The notes beneath the pieces are model-generated. The model ran no database searches and was not told where the DNA came from. It was given only the letters and a program-made list of their open reading frames with translations. Both the position numbers and the translations under genes were made by a program. A stretch of DNA of 64,000 nt from assembly GCF_014201375.1 (NCBI RefSeq), contig NZ_JACHDZ010000009.1, forward strand, positions 31,173 to 95,172, written 5' to 3'. Positions 50,026-58,570 of the stretch are shown piece after piece; the first letter of the stretch is position 1; the number at the start of each line of letters is the position of its first letter. The stretch comes from Tunturiibacter empetritectus (GTDB lineage: Bacteria; Acidobacteriota; Terriglobia; Terriglobales; Acidobacteriaceae).

Positions 50026-52065
50026 ATGGCAAACACTCGCAAACGCTCCTTATGGGACAGTAAAATCGTACGCCGCGCGCTGGTCGACGCATTAGTCAAG
50101 CTGAGCCCGCGCACGATGATGAAGAATCCGGTCATGTTCGTTGTTGAGATCGGCAGCGTGATTACTACGATCTATCTGCTTCGCGATAGTCTCTCGCATC
50201 GCGGCTCGTTTCAATTTGATCTGCAGATTACGTTGTGGCTCTGGTTCACCGTACTATTCGCAAACTTTGCTGAAGCGATGGCGGAGGGCCGCGGCAAGGC
50301 CCAGGCGGATGCGCTGCGGCGTGCGAAGTCGGAGACGACTGCGGTGCGGCTTCGCATGGACGGGAGCACGGAGGAGGTCCCCAGCTCGGATCTTAGGGCG
50401 GGGGATCACGTTGTCGTTATCGCCGGCAACATGATTCCCGGTGATGGCGAAGTGATCGAGGGCGTTGCTTCGGTGGATGAGTCGGCGATCACGGGGGAGT
50501 CTGCTCCGGTGATTCGTGAGGCTGGCGGCGATCGGTCCGCGGTGACTGGTGGAACGCGGTGTTTGTCGGATCAGATCAAGGTGAAGATCACGTCTAACCC
50601 TGGGGAGACGTTTCTGGATCGCATGATTGCGCTGGTGGAAGGCGCGGAGCGGCAGAAGACTCCGAATGAGATCGCTCTGAATATCCTGCTTGCGGGATTG
50701 ACGATCATCTTCCTGCTGGCTGTGGTGACGTTGCAGCCGATCGCAATCTACTCGACTGCGCCGCAGACGGTGTTCGTGCTGATCTCGTTGTTGGTGTGCC
50801 TGATTCCGACTACGATTGGCGGGCTGCTTTCGGCGATTGGGATTGCTGGGATGGATCGTCTGGTGCAGCATAATGTGCTGGCGATGTCTGGCCGCGCGGT
50901 GGAAGCGGCGGGTGATGTGAATACGCTTCTGCTGGACAAGACGGGGACGATTACGCTGGGCAATCGTCAGGCTGCGGAGTTTATTCCTGCGCCTGGAGTA
51001 AGCAAGGATCAGCTTGCGGATGCGGCGCAGTTGTCGTCGCTTCCGGATGAGACGCCGGAAGGGCGCAGCATCGTTGTGTTGGCCAAGGAGTTGTACGGTC
51101 TTCGCGGGCGTGAGTTGAGCGAGTTGCAGGCGGAGTTTGTGCCGTTCAGCGCGGTGACGAGGATGTCGGGCGTAAACCTCGATGGGCGGATTATTCGGAA
51201 GGGTTCGACCGATGCGATTGCCGCATTTTTGAAGGAGAATGGCGGAAGTTTACCGAACGAGGTTCGTGCGGCGGTTGAGACGGTTGCTCGCAGTGGGGGG
51301 ACGCCGCTGGTGGTGGCTGAGAATAGGCAGGCGCTGGGCGTGATCCATCTGAAGGATATTGTGAAGGGCGGGATGAAGGAGCGGTTCGCGCAGCTTCGTT
51401 CGATGGGGATTCGCACGATCATGATTACCGGCGACAATCCGCTGACCGCGGCGGCGATTGCGCGTGAGGCCGGTGTTGACGATTTTCTGGCGGAGGCTAA
51501 GCCGAAGGACAAGATGGACCTGATTCGCCGGGAGCAGGCTGAGGGCAAGCTGGTCGCGATGACGGGCGATGGAACCAATGATGCTCCTGCGCTGGCGCAG
51601 GCTGACGTAGGTGTTGCGATGAACACGGGCACACAGGCGGCGAAGGAGGCGGGGAATATGGTCGACCTCGACTCGAACCCGACGAAGCTGATCGAGATTG
51701 TGGAGATCGGCAAGCAGCTGCTGATGACACGTGGTGCGCTGACGACGTTCTCGATCGCGAATGACGTTGCGAAGTACTTTGCGATTATTCCGGCGATGTT
51801 TGCTGCTACGTTTCCGGTGTTGAGTGCGCTGAATATTATGCACCTGAAGACACCACAGTCTGCGATTCTCTCGGCGGTGATCTTCAATGCGTTGATCATT
51901 GTTGGGCTGATTCCGCTGGCGCTGAGGGGCGTTGGTTATAAGGCGATGTCGGCGGAGGCGTTGTTGCAGCGCAATCTGTTTATCTACGGATTCGGCGGGC
52001 TGGTTGCTCCTTTTCTTGGTATCAAGCTCATCGACATCATCATCACTGCCATTCATCTGGCCTGA
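50026..52065 (+). CDS. kdpB: Potassium-transporting ATPase ATP-binding subunit B
   Basis: The P-type ATPase catalytic subunit, 679 residues. The phosphorylation site is LLLDKTGTITLGN with Asp304. The actuator reads ESAITGESAPVIREAGGD. The nucleotide domain carries FVPFSAVTRMSGVNLDGR and RKGSTDAI. The hinge is MTGDGTNDAPALAQADVGVAMNTG. It hydrolyses ATP to drive K+ uptake through KdpA. It is intact and normal in length. kdpC follows after nine bases. Confidence 0.97.
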   Translation: MANTRKRSLWDSKIVRRALVDALVKLSPRTMMKNPVMFVVEIGSVITTIYLLRDSLSHRGSFQFDLQITLWLWFTVLFANFAEAMAEGRGKAQADALRRAKSETTAVRLRMDGSTEEVPSSDLRAGDHVVVIAGNMIPGDGEVIEGVASVDESAITGESAPVIREAGGDRSAVTGGTRCLSDQIKVKITSNPGETFLDRMIALVEGAERQKTPNEIALNILLAGLTIIFLLAVVTLQPIAIYSTAPQTVFVLISLLVCLIPTTIGGLLSAIGIAGMDRLVQHNVLAMSGRAVEAAGDVNTLLLDKTGTITLGNRQAAEFIPAPGVSKDQLADAAQLSSLPDETPEGRSIVVLAKELYGLRGRELSELQAEFVPFSAVTRMSGVNLDGRIIRKGSTDAIAAFLKENGGSLPNEVRAAVETVARSGGTPLVVAENRQALGVIHLKDIVKGGMKERFAQLRSMGIRTIMITGDNPLTAAAIAREAGVDDFLAEAKPKDKMDLIRREQAEGKLVAMTGDGTNDAPALAQADVGVAMNTGTQAAKEAGNMVDLDSNPTKLIEIVEIGKQLLMTRGALTTFSIANDVAKYFAIIPAMFAATFPVLSALNIMHLKTPQSAILSAVIFNALIIVGLIPLALRGVGYKAMSAEALLQRNLFIYGFGGLVAPFLGIKLIDIIITAIHLA

Positions 52066-52074
52066 GGAATTTCT

Positions 52075-52650
52075 ATGCGTCGCAATGTGATCACCGCTGT
52101 GCTTTACACCGTTGTTACTACTGTTCTGTTTGGTCTGATCTATCCGTTCGTTGTTACTGGACTGGCGCAGGTGCTGTTCCATGACAAGGCTAACGGGCAG
52201 CTTCTTTACCAGGGTGGGCAGCTGGTAGGCTCGCGTCTTATAGGCCAGTTGTTTACGGCTCCGCAGTACTTTCACTCGCGGCCTTCGGAGGCGGGCAATG
52301 GATATGATGCTGCCAACTCGAGTGGATCGAATCTTGGACCGACGAACAAGAAGCTGGTCGACCGGGTGGCTGGGGATGTGGCGGCGTTGCAGGTCGATCA
52401 TCCCGGAACGAACGTGCCGATTGATCTCGTCACGGCTTCTGGATCGGGGCTGGATCCTCACGTTACGCCGGCGGGTGCGGAGTTTCAGGTGGCCCGCGTT
52501 GCCAGGGAGCGGCACATGAGCGAGGATACTGTTCGTCGGTTGGTGGCGCAGCATACCGAGGGGCGTCAGCTTGGGTTTCTCGGAGAGCCGCGGGTGAATG
52601 TGTTGATGCTAAATCTGGATCTCGATCAGGTAGCTCCTGCGTTAAAGTAG
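52075..52650 (+). CDS. kdpC: Potassium-transporting ATPase subunit C
   Basis: A 191-residue subunit with one N-terminal membrane helix (AVLYTVVTTVLFGLIYPFVVTG). The KdpC core reads GSRLIGQLFTAPQYFHSRPSEAG, YDAANSSGSNLGPTNKKL, VTASGSGLDPHVTPAGAEFQVARVA and GEPRVNVLMLNLDLD. It stabilises the nucleotide-bound state of KdpB. It is the last gene of the operon; no kdpD or kdpE follows in the window. A composite repeat and a terminator-like hairpin come right after. Confidence 0.95.
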   Translation: MRRNVITAVLYTVVTTVLFGLIYPFVVTGLAQVLFHDKANGQLLYQGGQLVGSRLIGQLFTAPQYFHSRPSEAGNGYDAANSSGSNLGPTNKKLVDRVAGDVAALQVDHPGTNVPIDLVTASGSGLDPHVTPAGAEFQVARVARERHMSEDTVRRLVAQHTEGRQLGFLGEPRVNVLMLNLDLDQVAPALK

Positions 52651-52825
52651 GTGGGGTCCCCCCTCCTATTGCCCGCGCGTAAGCTGCTTGTTATCATAGC
52701 TTTGCGCGGAGTCATGGTCGTCAAATAATTCATAATAAATGGGTTGCTTGCAGATTCGTGCAAACAAAAGGGTTATGGGATTAAATGCACGAAGCCCCGG
52801 TATTCGCCGGGGCTCCTCTTTATTC
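52649..52825 (+). repeat. Composite intergenic repeat, copy 2, ending in a terminator-like hairpin
   Basis: It carries GGGGTCCCCCCC at 52653-52663, a GTAAGC...ATAG stretch, GGGTTGCTTGCAGATTC at 52741-52757, AAAGGGTTATG near 52767 and a GC hairpin. The order matches copy 1 at 3160-3330 and the spacing is alike. Confidence 0.6.
52793..52822 (+). terminator. Terminator-like hairpin downstream of kdpC
   Basis: AGCCCCGG pairs perfectly with CCGGGGCT around TATTCG. A T-rich stretch (cctctttatt) follows. It probably ends the kdp transcript. Confidence 0.65.
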
Positions 52826-53136
52826 ATACTTCTATTGTAGCGGTTTGAGGGTAACTCACACGCCACGCGAAAGAGCCGGACTGGCGCGGCTTTTCGTGTT
52901 TTTGGGGCTTGACAGGATTTTCCTGGGCTAAGCGTCTTGCGCGGCCAAGGTTTTTTCTATTGCTACGTTACTGCCGCAAACTGAATCGACGGCACTTCTC
53001 TGCTAACCCCGTTTTTCCATCCAACCGCATTCATAAACAGAAGCCGACTTTTCAAGACAAACCCTGCTAACTAAGATTCGGTTGCAGTGAAGGAACTCGC
53101 AAGCACGGTGCCCGTTGGTGGGATTCCAATAGCGAT
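52826..53136. other. Gene-free region between kdp and the carboxylesterase
   Basis: A second G+C hairpin-like stretch (gaaagagccggactggcgcggcttttcg) lies near 52868-52896. A TTGACA occurs at about 52909. No gene is supported. Confidence 0.3.
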
Positions 53137-54711
53137 CTATCGTGAGGGTTCACGAAGGAGAAGACCTGCTTCCGCCGTTGACAGGTATTGATACTTGGCA
53201 CGGTTCGCATCAGGACTGGCCGTAATGGTTTTGTCCAGATGTATGATGGCGCGCTCCGTGTCATAGCGTGGCCACTCGGGCAAGCCCTTGCCGTTGGGGT
53301 CGCCGGTCTTTGCGAAGTTTGTCCAATAGCTAATCATCTGCTGGCTCAGCACGCGGTCTTCCGGCTTCCAAGTCGCTCCCTGCCGCACATCCAACGTTCC
53401 GAAGACATACTCCAACTCCGCGGAATGAAATGCTTTCGGGACGGGGTGTAGACGTTCCGGCGGCGAGGGCTCGTCGAAGCTGTAGCGGTACAGCGGCACC
53501 TTTCCCGTCGAAGCATCCGCTTCTGCCCACCGCCAGGTGGCTAGTCCAATGAACTGCGCCGTCGTCAAGACGTCCGCAGAGCGGATCGCCTGCTCATCCG
53601 TGTCGCCCGGGAACGCCGATAAAAACTCATTCGCACGAACACCGTAATGTTCCGTTGCGTAGGCTTTCCACTTCTCTGCGGTCATGTCCTTGCTCAGCGT
53701 TCCCGTCCGTTCTTCTCGATTCCAACCAATGATGGCGGGCACGTGCGCCTGCTGACCGGCAGCGTACGCGTCTGGCGCCGACTGCGGAAGAAACTGGCCG
53801 TCCATCACGGGGGAGAAGCCGACGCCCTTGCTGTTTTTCGCTGCATCCAAAATCTTATCTACCGGAAGAGCGCGCAACTCAGCCAGCGTCCTCGCTCCGG
53901 TACTTTCAGCCCAAGCCTGATCCCGTTTGCCCCGTTCTGCAAGGCTCCCCATGGGAATGGCACCGTTGAACAAAGCGCCGCTCTCGCCGATCACCTTGTG
54001 GAACAGGCCCCGAGCACTGGGCACAACCGTCAATGTGCTCACTGCGAACGAGCCCGCACTTTCGCCGAAAATGGTGACGTTGTTCGCGTCTCCGCCGAAG
54101 GCACCGATGTTTGCCTGCACCCATTCGAGCGCGGCCACCATGTCCATCAGGCCGTAGTTGCCGGCGTGACCACTGTTCTCTGCGGCAAGGTCATCCGTAG
54201 CAAGAAAACCGAAGACGCCGAGCCGGTAGTTCAGGGTCACCAGCACCACGCCCTGGTCCACTAGCGTCGAGTCCGAGTAGCGCGGCTCAGAACCCGCGCC
54301 GGCTATAAAACCACCGCCGTGAATCCAGACCATCACCGGTAGCTTGCTTGCGGGCTTGGCTTTGACAGGCGCGTATACATTCACAAACAAGCAATCTTCT
54401 GATGGTCCGGAGTCCTGAAAGATGTAGTCGTCCCAGACGTGCCACTGTTCGCAGCGCGCGCCGAATTTCGTGGCGTCGCGAACCCCCTGCCACGACAGCG
54501 CAGGCCGCGGGGCCTTCCAACGCAGGCCGCCGGTCGGCGGTGCCGCATACGGCAGACCGAGGAACGCCTTTCGTGATCCGTTGTGGATCACCTTGCCTGC
54601 GGCTTTGCCCTGCGCCGTGGTAGCAATGGGAGCTTGACCGAGGGCAGCGCCGCTGACAAGCAACAATGCGACGCCAACGGCCAGGGTAGTGCGGCGAAGA
54701 TTCGCATTCAC
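53137..54711 (-). CDS. Secreted type-B carboxylesterase (para-nitrobenzyl-esterase-like)
   Basis: A 524-residue alpha/beta-hydrolase with a signal peptide (TTLAVGVALLLVSGAALGQA). The oxyanion-hole motif is VMVWIHGGGFIAGAG, the nucleophile is Ser218 in IFGESAGSFAVS, and the disulfide-type SEDCLFVNVYAP matches the carboxylesterase type-B family. The acid residue probably lies in FSPVMDGQFLPQ and the His in FHSAELEYVFG. It should hydrolyse esters outside the cytoplasm. It stands alone. Its codon choice looks somewhat less GC-skewed than that of its neighbours, a weak sign of separate origin. Confidence 0.92.
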   Translation of the reverse strand: MNANLRRTTLAVGVALLLVSGAALGQAPIATTAQGKAAGKVIHNGSRKAFLGLPYAAPPTGGLRWKAPRPALSWQGVRDATKFGARCEQWHVWDDYIFQDSGPSEDCLFVNVYAPVKAKPASKLPVMVWIHGGGFIAGAGSEPRYSDSTLVDQGVVLVTLNYRLGVFGFLATDDLAAENSGHAGNYGLMDMVAALEWVQANIGAFGGDANNVTIFGESAGSFAVSTLTVVPSARGLFHKVIGESGALFNGAIPMGSLAERGKRDQAWAESTGARTLAELRALPVDKILDAAKNSKGVGFSPVMDGQFLPQSAPDAYAAGQQAHVPAIIGWNREERTGTLSKDMTAEKWKAYATEHYGVRANEFLSAFPGDTDEQAIRSADVLTTAQFIGLATWRWAEADASTGKVPLYRYSFDEPSPPERLHPVPKAFHSAELEYVFGTLDVRQGATWKPEDRVLSQQMISYWTNFAKTGDPNGKGLPEWPRYDTERAIIHLDKTITASPDANRAKYQYLSTAEAGLLLREPSR

Positions 54712-55186
54712 TGGGACGACCTCAAACGCACCTACTATGGCCGCGTCGATCGTAGTCTAACAAACAAAACAACCGAGGAGATGAGTCTGTTCACTGGAGC
54801 AGACTTCCATGAGTTGGAGCGACTGAACTGACTGTCAGATGAGCAGATGATCTGATTAAGTAACGAGAAATGCACTTCTCGTCACTTGGCGGAACAGTCG
54901 GCATAGCGGACATGCGAGAGTCAGGGCGACACCGTCAGAGACGGTATCTTTGAATGGCCGACCGGCGCGGCCCTCTTAATTCAGCGGCAGCCCCGCGAAA
55001 GGCAGCCATGGAAATGACAGAGTGTGGGCCTTGTTTTGTTTCTGTCGGAGTTTGGTTAAGGGAGCGCAGGGAGATTGGGGGCGGAGCCTATCGGGGGCGG
55101 AGGTGCATAATGTTGGTTTATGACTTGGGTGTTTTTTTTGAGTCAGATTGCTGCTGCTCTAACCCGTGAATGAGGTTGACGGAACA
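54712..55186. other. Intergenic region upstream of the GH31 gene
   Basis: Two small hairpins are visible: ACGAGAAATGCACTTCTCGT near 54862-54881 and ACCGTCAGAGACGGT near 54930-54944. A 71-codon forward frame (54954-55169) shows no homology-like features and is not accepted. A TATGACT-N-TTTTTTTTG stretch precedes the gene. Confidence 0.4.
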
Positions 55187-57739
55187 ATGAATGGATTGCG
55201 TTTTGGACGGGTTGCTGTCCTGTTGGTTTTGGGCTGCTGCGTGATGAGTGTTCCTGATCTGTCGGCACAGAGTGGAGCGGCCGAGAAGGGCGGTGTGATT
55301 TCGCTGACTCGTGCGACGAGTGCGGCGGCGCTGCCGAATGGTTTAGAGCTGAGGGATGGCGAGGCAAGGGTGCAGATCACCGCGCTGCGTGAGGATGTTC
55401 TGCGGATTCGAGTTTCGAAGACGGGGAAGATGCCGGAGGATGCGTCGTGGGCTGTGCTTCCGGGGTCGCGAACCAGCTCGGTTGCGACGGCCTATCGCGC
55501 GGAGGGAGGCAAGGCAGGTTTTAGTACGAAGGCATTGCAGGTGTCGGTTGACCGCGCCACGCTTGCGGTAACGATCAGCGACACCCACGGAGGCGTTCTG
55601 CTCGAGGATGCGCGACCGGTCGAGTTTCATGGCGATCACTTCAGGATTTATAAGAGGATGCCGCCCGAGGAGCACTACTTTGGCCTGGGAGATAAGACGG
55701 GGCCGCTTGACCGCAGAGGCGGCGCGTACCAGATGTGGAACACGGATCAGTATCGTTTTCAGGAGAGCAGCGATCCTCTGTATAAAGCGATTCCGTTTTT
55801 TATTGCGGATAATGCGGGGAGGTCGTATGGGTTGTTTCTGGACAATACGTGGCGGACGAGCTTTGATTTCGGGAAGGAAGACGCGGAGGCTTACTCGTTT
55901 GGGGCCGACGGCGGGCCGGTTGACTACTACTTCATCTATGGTCCGAAGCCGAAGCAGGCGGTGGAGGGGTATGCGTGGTTGACTGGCTTTACGCCGCTGC
56001 CTCCGGAGTGGTCGCTGGGCTTTCAGCAGTCGCGCTACTCGTATATGACAGAGGCGCGGGCGCGCGAGGTAGCAGATCGTATGCGCGCCGATCGGATTCC
56101 CTGCGATGCGCTTTATCTGGACATCGACTTTCAGGATCGGAATGCTCCGTTTACGGTGAACCAGCAGGCGTTTCCGAAGTTTCCGCAATTTATTCAGGAG
56201 TTGAAGGAGAAGCACTTCAACCTGGTGCTGATTACGGATTTGCATATTGCGGATCGCGCGAATCAGGGGTATGCGCCTTACGATTCGGGTGCGGCGGATG
56301 ATCACTTTGTGAAGAATCCGGATGGGTCGGTGTTTGTGGGCAAGGTGTGGCCGGGGCCGGCGGTGTTTCCTGATTTCACCAGGAAGGATTCGCGGGCGTG
56401 GTGGGGGACTCTTTATAAGGAGTTCTATGACGAGGGTGTTGGCGGTTTCTGGAACGACATGAATGAGCCTTCGGTGTTTGAGACGCCATCGAAGACGATG
56501 CCGCTGGATGTGGTGCATCGGATCGACGAACCGGGTTTTGTGTCGAGGACGGCGCGTCATGCGGAGATTCACAATGTGTATGGCATGGAGAACTCGCGTG
56601 CGACCTACGAAGGCTTGCTTCGGTTGAAGCCGAATCAGCGGCCTTTTGTGTTGACGCGGGCTACCTATGCCGGGGGCCAGCGGTATGCGTCGACGTGGAC
56701 GGGTGACAACTCGAGTAGCTGGAACCACCTTCGCATGAGTACGCCGATGCTTCTGAACCTTGGACTGAGTGGGTTTTCGATGGCGGGTGATGACATTGGA
56801 GGGTATGCGGGTTCGTCAACGCAGGATCTGCTGACGAAGTGGATTGAGGTGGGAGAGTTCAACCCAATCTATCGCGACCACACGGAGAAGTTCACGGCCG
56901 ATCAGGAGCCGTGGGTAGGTGGAGCTGAGGTAGAGGCGGTTCGGCGCAAGTACATCGAGGATCGGTATCGGTTGATGCCGTATCTCTATACGCTGGCCGA
57001 GGAGAACTCGCGCACGGGCGTGCCCATGATGCGGCCGTTGTTTCTGGAGTTTCCTGATGCGACCGCTGACAAGCATCCGCTTGATCTTGATGCTGCGAAT
57101 CAGTTCATGCTGGGACCGGATCTGTTGATTGCGCCTGCTCCTTATCCGGAGGCGCCGGATAGTTATGCGGTGACTTTTCCGCCGGTCGGTTGGTATGACT
57201 ATTGGACGGGGGCTAAGGTTGCGGGGAGTGCTCGTGAGGCGGTTGCGGTGAGTACGGGCGCGGCGCTTGGAGTGGGTGCGCTTCAGTCGGTGAAGATTAC
57301 GCCGCAGGTGGATGTGCTGCCGGTGTTTGTGCGGGCGGGTTCGATACTGCCGTTTGCGCCGCTGGTCGAGAGTACGCAGGAGAAGCCGAATGGGCCGCTG
57401 ACGCTGAAGGTCTATCCGGGAGAGGGATGCGCGGGCTCACTGTATCAGGATGACGGGATCAGCTTCGCGTATAAGGAGAAGGATTTTCTGCGCGTGGAGT
57501 ATAGCTGCGAATCGACTCATGATGGCTTGCGTCTTCACGTTGGAGCGCGGGAGGGAAGCTTTCAACCGTGGTGGAACGGGGTGGAGGTGACGATCTTCGG
57601 TTGGAATGGCGCGCCGGGGAAGATCACTTATGGCGGCCAGGTGATTGCGGACTCTCGGTTCGATGGGGTGGCGCACTCACTTACGGTTGTGTTGTCGGAG
57701 AGGGCTGAAGGCGGGGTGCTGGAGATCGGCGGGAGGTAG
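55187..57739 (+). CDS. Secreted glycoside hydrolase family 31 (alpha-glucosidase type)
   Basis: The ATG at 55187 gives 850 residues; a GTG at 55166 would add seven. It has a signal peptide (GRVAVLLVLGCCVMSVPDLSA), a GH31 N-terminal beta domain (DHFRIYKRMPPEEHYFGLGDK) and a (beta/alpha)8 barrel: YLDIDFQDRNAPFTVN, then GGFWNDMNEPSVF with nucleophile Asp424, and STWTGDNSSSWNHL with acid Asp507. A C-terminal DUF5110-like beta domain follows (GPLTLKVYPGEGCAGSLYQDDG). Such enzymes release glucose from the ends of alpha-glucans. The full-length reading is intact. A palindromic half-repeat follows its stop. Confidence 0.93.
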   Translation: MNGLRFGRVAVLLVLGCCVMSVPDLSAQSGAAEKGGVISLTRATSAAALPNGLELRDGEARVQITALREDVLRIRVSKTGKMPEDASWAVLPGSRTSSVATAYRAEGGKAGFSTKALQVSVDRATLAVTISDTHGGVLLEDARPVEFHGDHFRIYKRMPPEEHYFGLGDKTGPLDRRGGAYQMWNTDQYRFQESSDPLYKAIPFFIADNAGRSYGLFLDNTWRTSFDFGKEDAEAYSFGADGGPVDYYFIYGPKPKQAVEGYAWLTGFTPLPPEWSLGFQQSRYSYMTEARAREVADRMRADRIPCDALYLDIDFQDRNAPFTVNQQAFPKFPQFIQELKEKHFNLVLITDLHIADRANQGYAPYDSGAADDHFVKNPDGSVFVGKVWPGPAVFPDFTRKDSRAWWGTLYKEFYDEGVGGFWNDMNEPSVFETPSKTMPLDVVHRIDEPGFVSRTARHAEIHNVYGMENSRATYEGLLRLKPNQRPFVLTRATYAGGQRYASTWTGDNSSSWNHLRMSTPMLLNLGLSGFSMAGDDIGGYAGSSTQDLLTKWIEVGEFNPIYRDHTEKFTADQEPWVGGAEVEAVRRKYIEDRYRLMPYLYTLAEENSRTGVPMMRPLFLEFPDATADKHPLDLDAANQFMLGPDLLIAPAPYPEAPDSYAVTFPPVGWYDYWTGAKVAGSAREAVAVSTGAALGVGALQSVKITPQVDVLPVFVRAGSILPFAPLVESTQEKPNGPLTLKVYPGEGCAGSLYQDDGISFAYKEKDFLRVEYSCESTHDGLRLHVGAREGSFQPWWNGVEVTIFGWNGAPGKITYGGQVIADSRFDGVAHSLTVVLSERAEGGVLEIGGR

Positions 57740-57758
57740 TTTGATTCTTTTGCGAGAT

Positions 57759-57899
57759 GTCCTGCCGGACGGGCCCACTTCGCTTGCCACCCGACGAACG
57801 AAGACCTGTTCGTGGGGACCCCGATTCGGGCGGTCACTTCGTGACTTGTATACCTTTTCCGGGTGGGGTGGGTTCGGTTGTCCTCCCGTTGGTCGGGAT
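57759..57899. repeat. Palindromic dispersed repeat, half copy F
   Basis: It begins gtcctgccggacgggcccacttcgc. It includes the nested hairpin around CGAACGAAGACCTGTTCG, the block cggtcacttcgtgacttgtatacc, and the end tcctcccgttggtcggga. It lies between two convergent genes, 20 bases after the GH31 stop. Confidence 0.85.
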
Positions 57900-57919
57900 C
57901 AGAACTGGTGAGGAGCGCT

Positions 57920-58540
57920 TTAGTGGAAGCGGTAGGCGGCGCCGATTCCCAGGACCTGCGGGCTAATCCCGTTGATGGGGAAGCCAAACCATCGTTGAAA
58001 CTCATATTCGGCTCTAACGTTGATCGAACGGGTGAGGCGGTAGTCGACTCCGATGCCTGCGGCGCCGATATTGTAGGCGAGGATGGCGGCGTTGCCTTGC
58101 GGGGGGCCACCGGGGGTGAGGCTCGGGACCTCCGGATAACGGAAGACGCCGCGGCCGTACATGACTTTGGCGAAGGGTTCTATTCGGCCAAAGTGGAGGA
58201 CGTAGCGAGGGCCAATCTCGTAGGTGCGTTCGTAGATTTGCGTGGTGGGGTCGGAGTCGTTGATCTGGTGGAACTCGGCTTCGATTCCCCAGTGATATTT
58301 GAAGTCGAAGTTAACGTAGGCGCCTCCGCCTTTGATCTTTTGCGGAACGTAGTCGGAGTTGGCGTAGTTGAACTCGCCGCCAGCCTGGAGAACTCCGGCG
58401 CTGGTCGCTGTTGGGAGTGCCTGGGCGTCGAGGCGTGTGGCGGCGAAGCTGATGAGGCAAAGCAGGGCAGAGATCTTGATTCCCGGGAGGAGATTGTTTG
58501 CCAGCTTTGCGATTTTTTTTGATGTTGATCTGTTGCTCAT
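57920..58540 (-). CDS. Outer-membrane beta-barrel protein (OmpA/porin-like)
   Basis: A 206-residue protein with a longer signal peptide (ISALLCLISFAATRLDA). The mature part has alternating strands: GVLQAGGEFNYANSDYVPQ, GGGAYVNFDFKYHWGIEAEF, YEIGPRYVLHFGRIEPFAKV and IGAAGIGVDYRLTRSINVRA. It ends in the aromatic GIGAAYRFH expected for outer-membrane insertion. An eight-stranded barrel of the OMP_b-brl kind is likely. No ligand is known. It lies 30 bases downstream of the MBG-repeat gene on the same strand, so the two may be co-expressed. Confidence 0.82.
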   Translation of the reverse strand: MSNRSTSKKIAKLANNLLPGIKISALLCLISFAATRLDAQALPTATSAGVLQAGGEFNYANSDYVPQKIKGGGAYVNFDFKYHWGIEAEFHQINDSDPTTQIYERTYEIGPRYVLHFGRIEPFAKVMYGRGVFRYPEVPSLTPGGPPQGNAAILAYNIGAAGIGVDYRLTRSINVRAEYEFQRWFGFPINGISPQVLGIGAAYRFH

Positions 58541-58570
58541 GCTGAGAATCTCTCTTGAAGCTTGCGATTT

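Noticed and set aside
54930..55010. Hairpin stretch that looked briefly like a tRNA
   Set aside because: No T-loop GTTC, anticodon arm or acceptor pairing could be laid on it.
54954..55169. 71-codon forward frame before the GH31 gene
   Set aside because: No ribosome site, no recognisable motif and low-complexity ending in Cys codons. It lies in a hairpin-rich gap.
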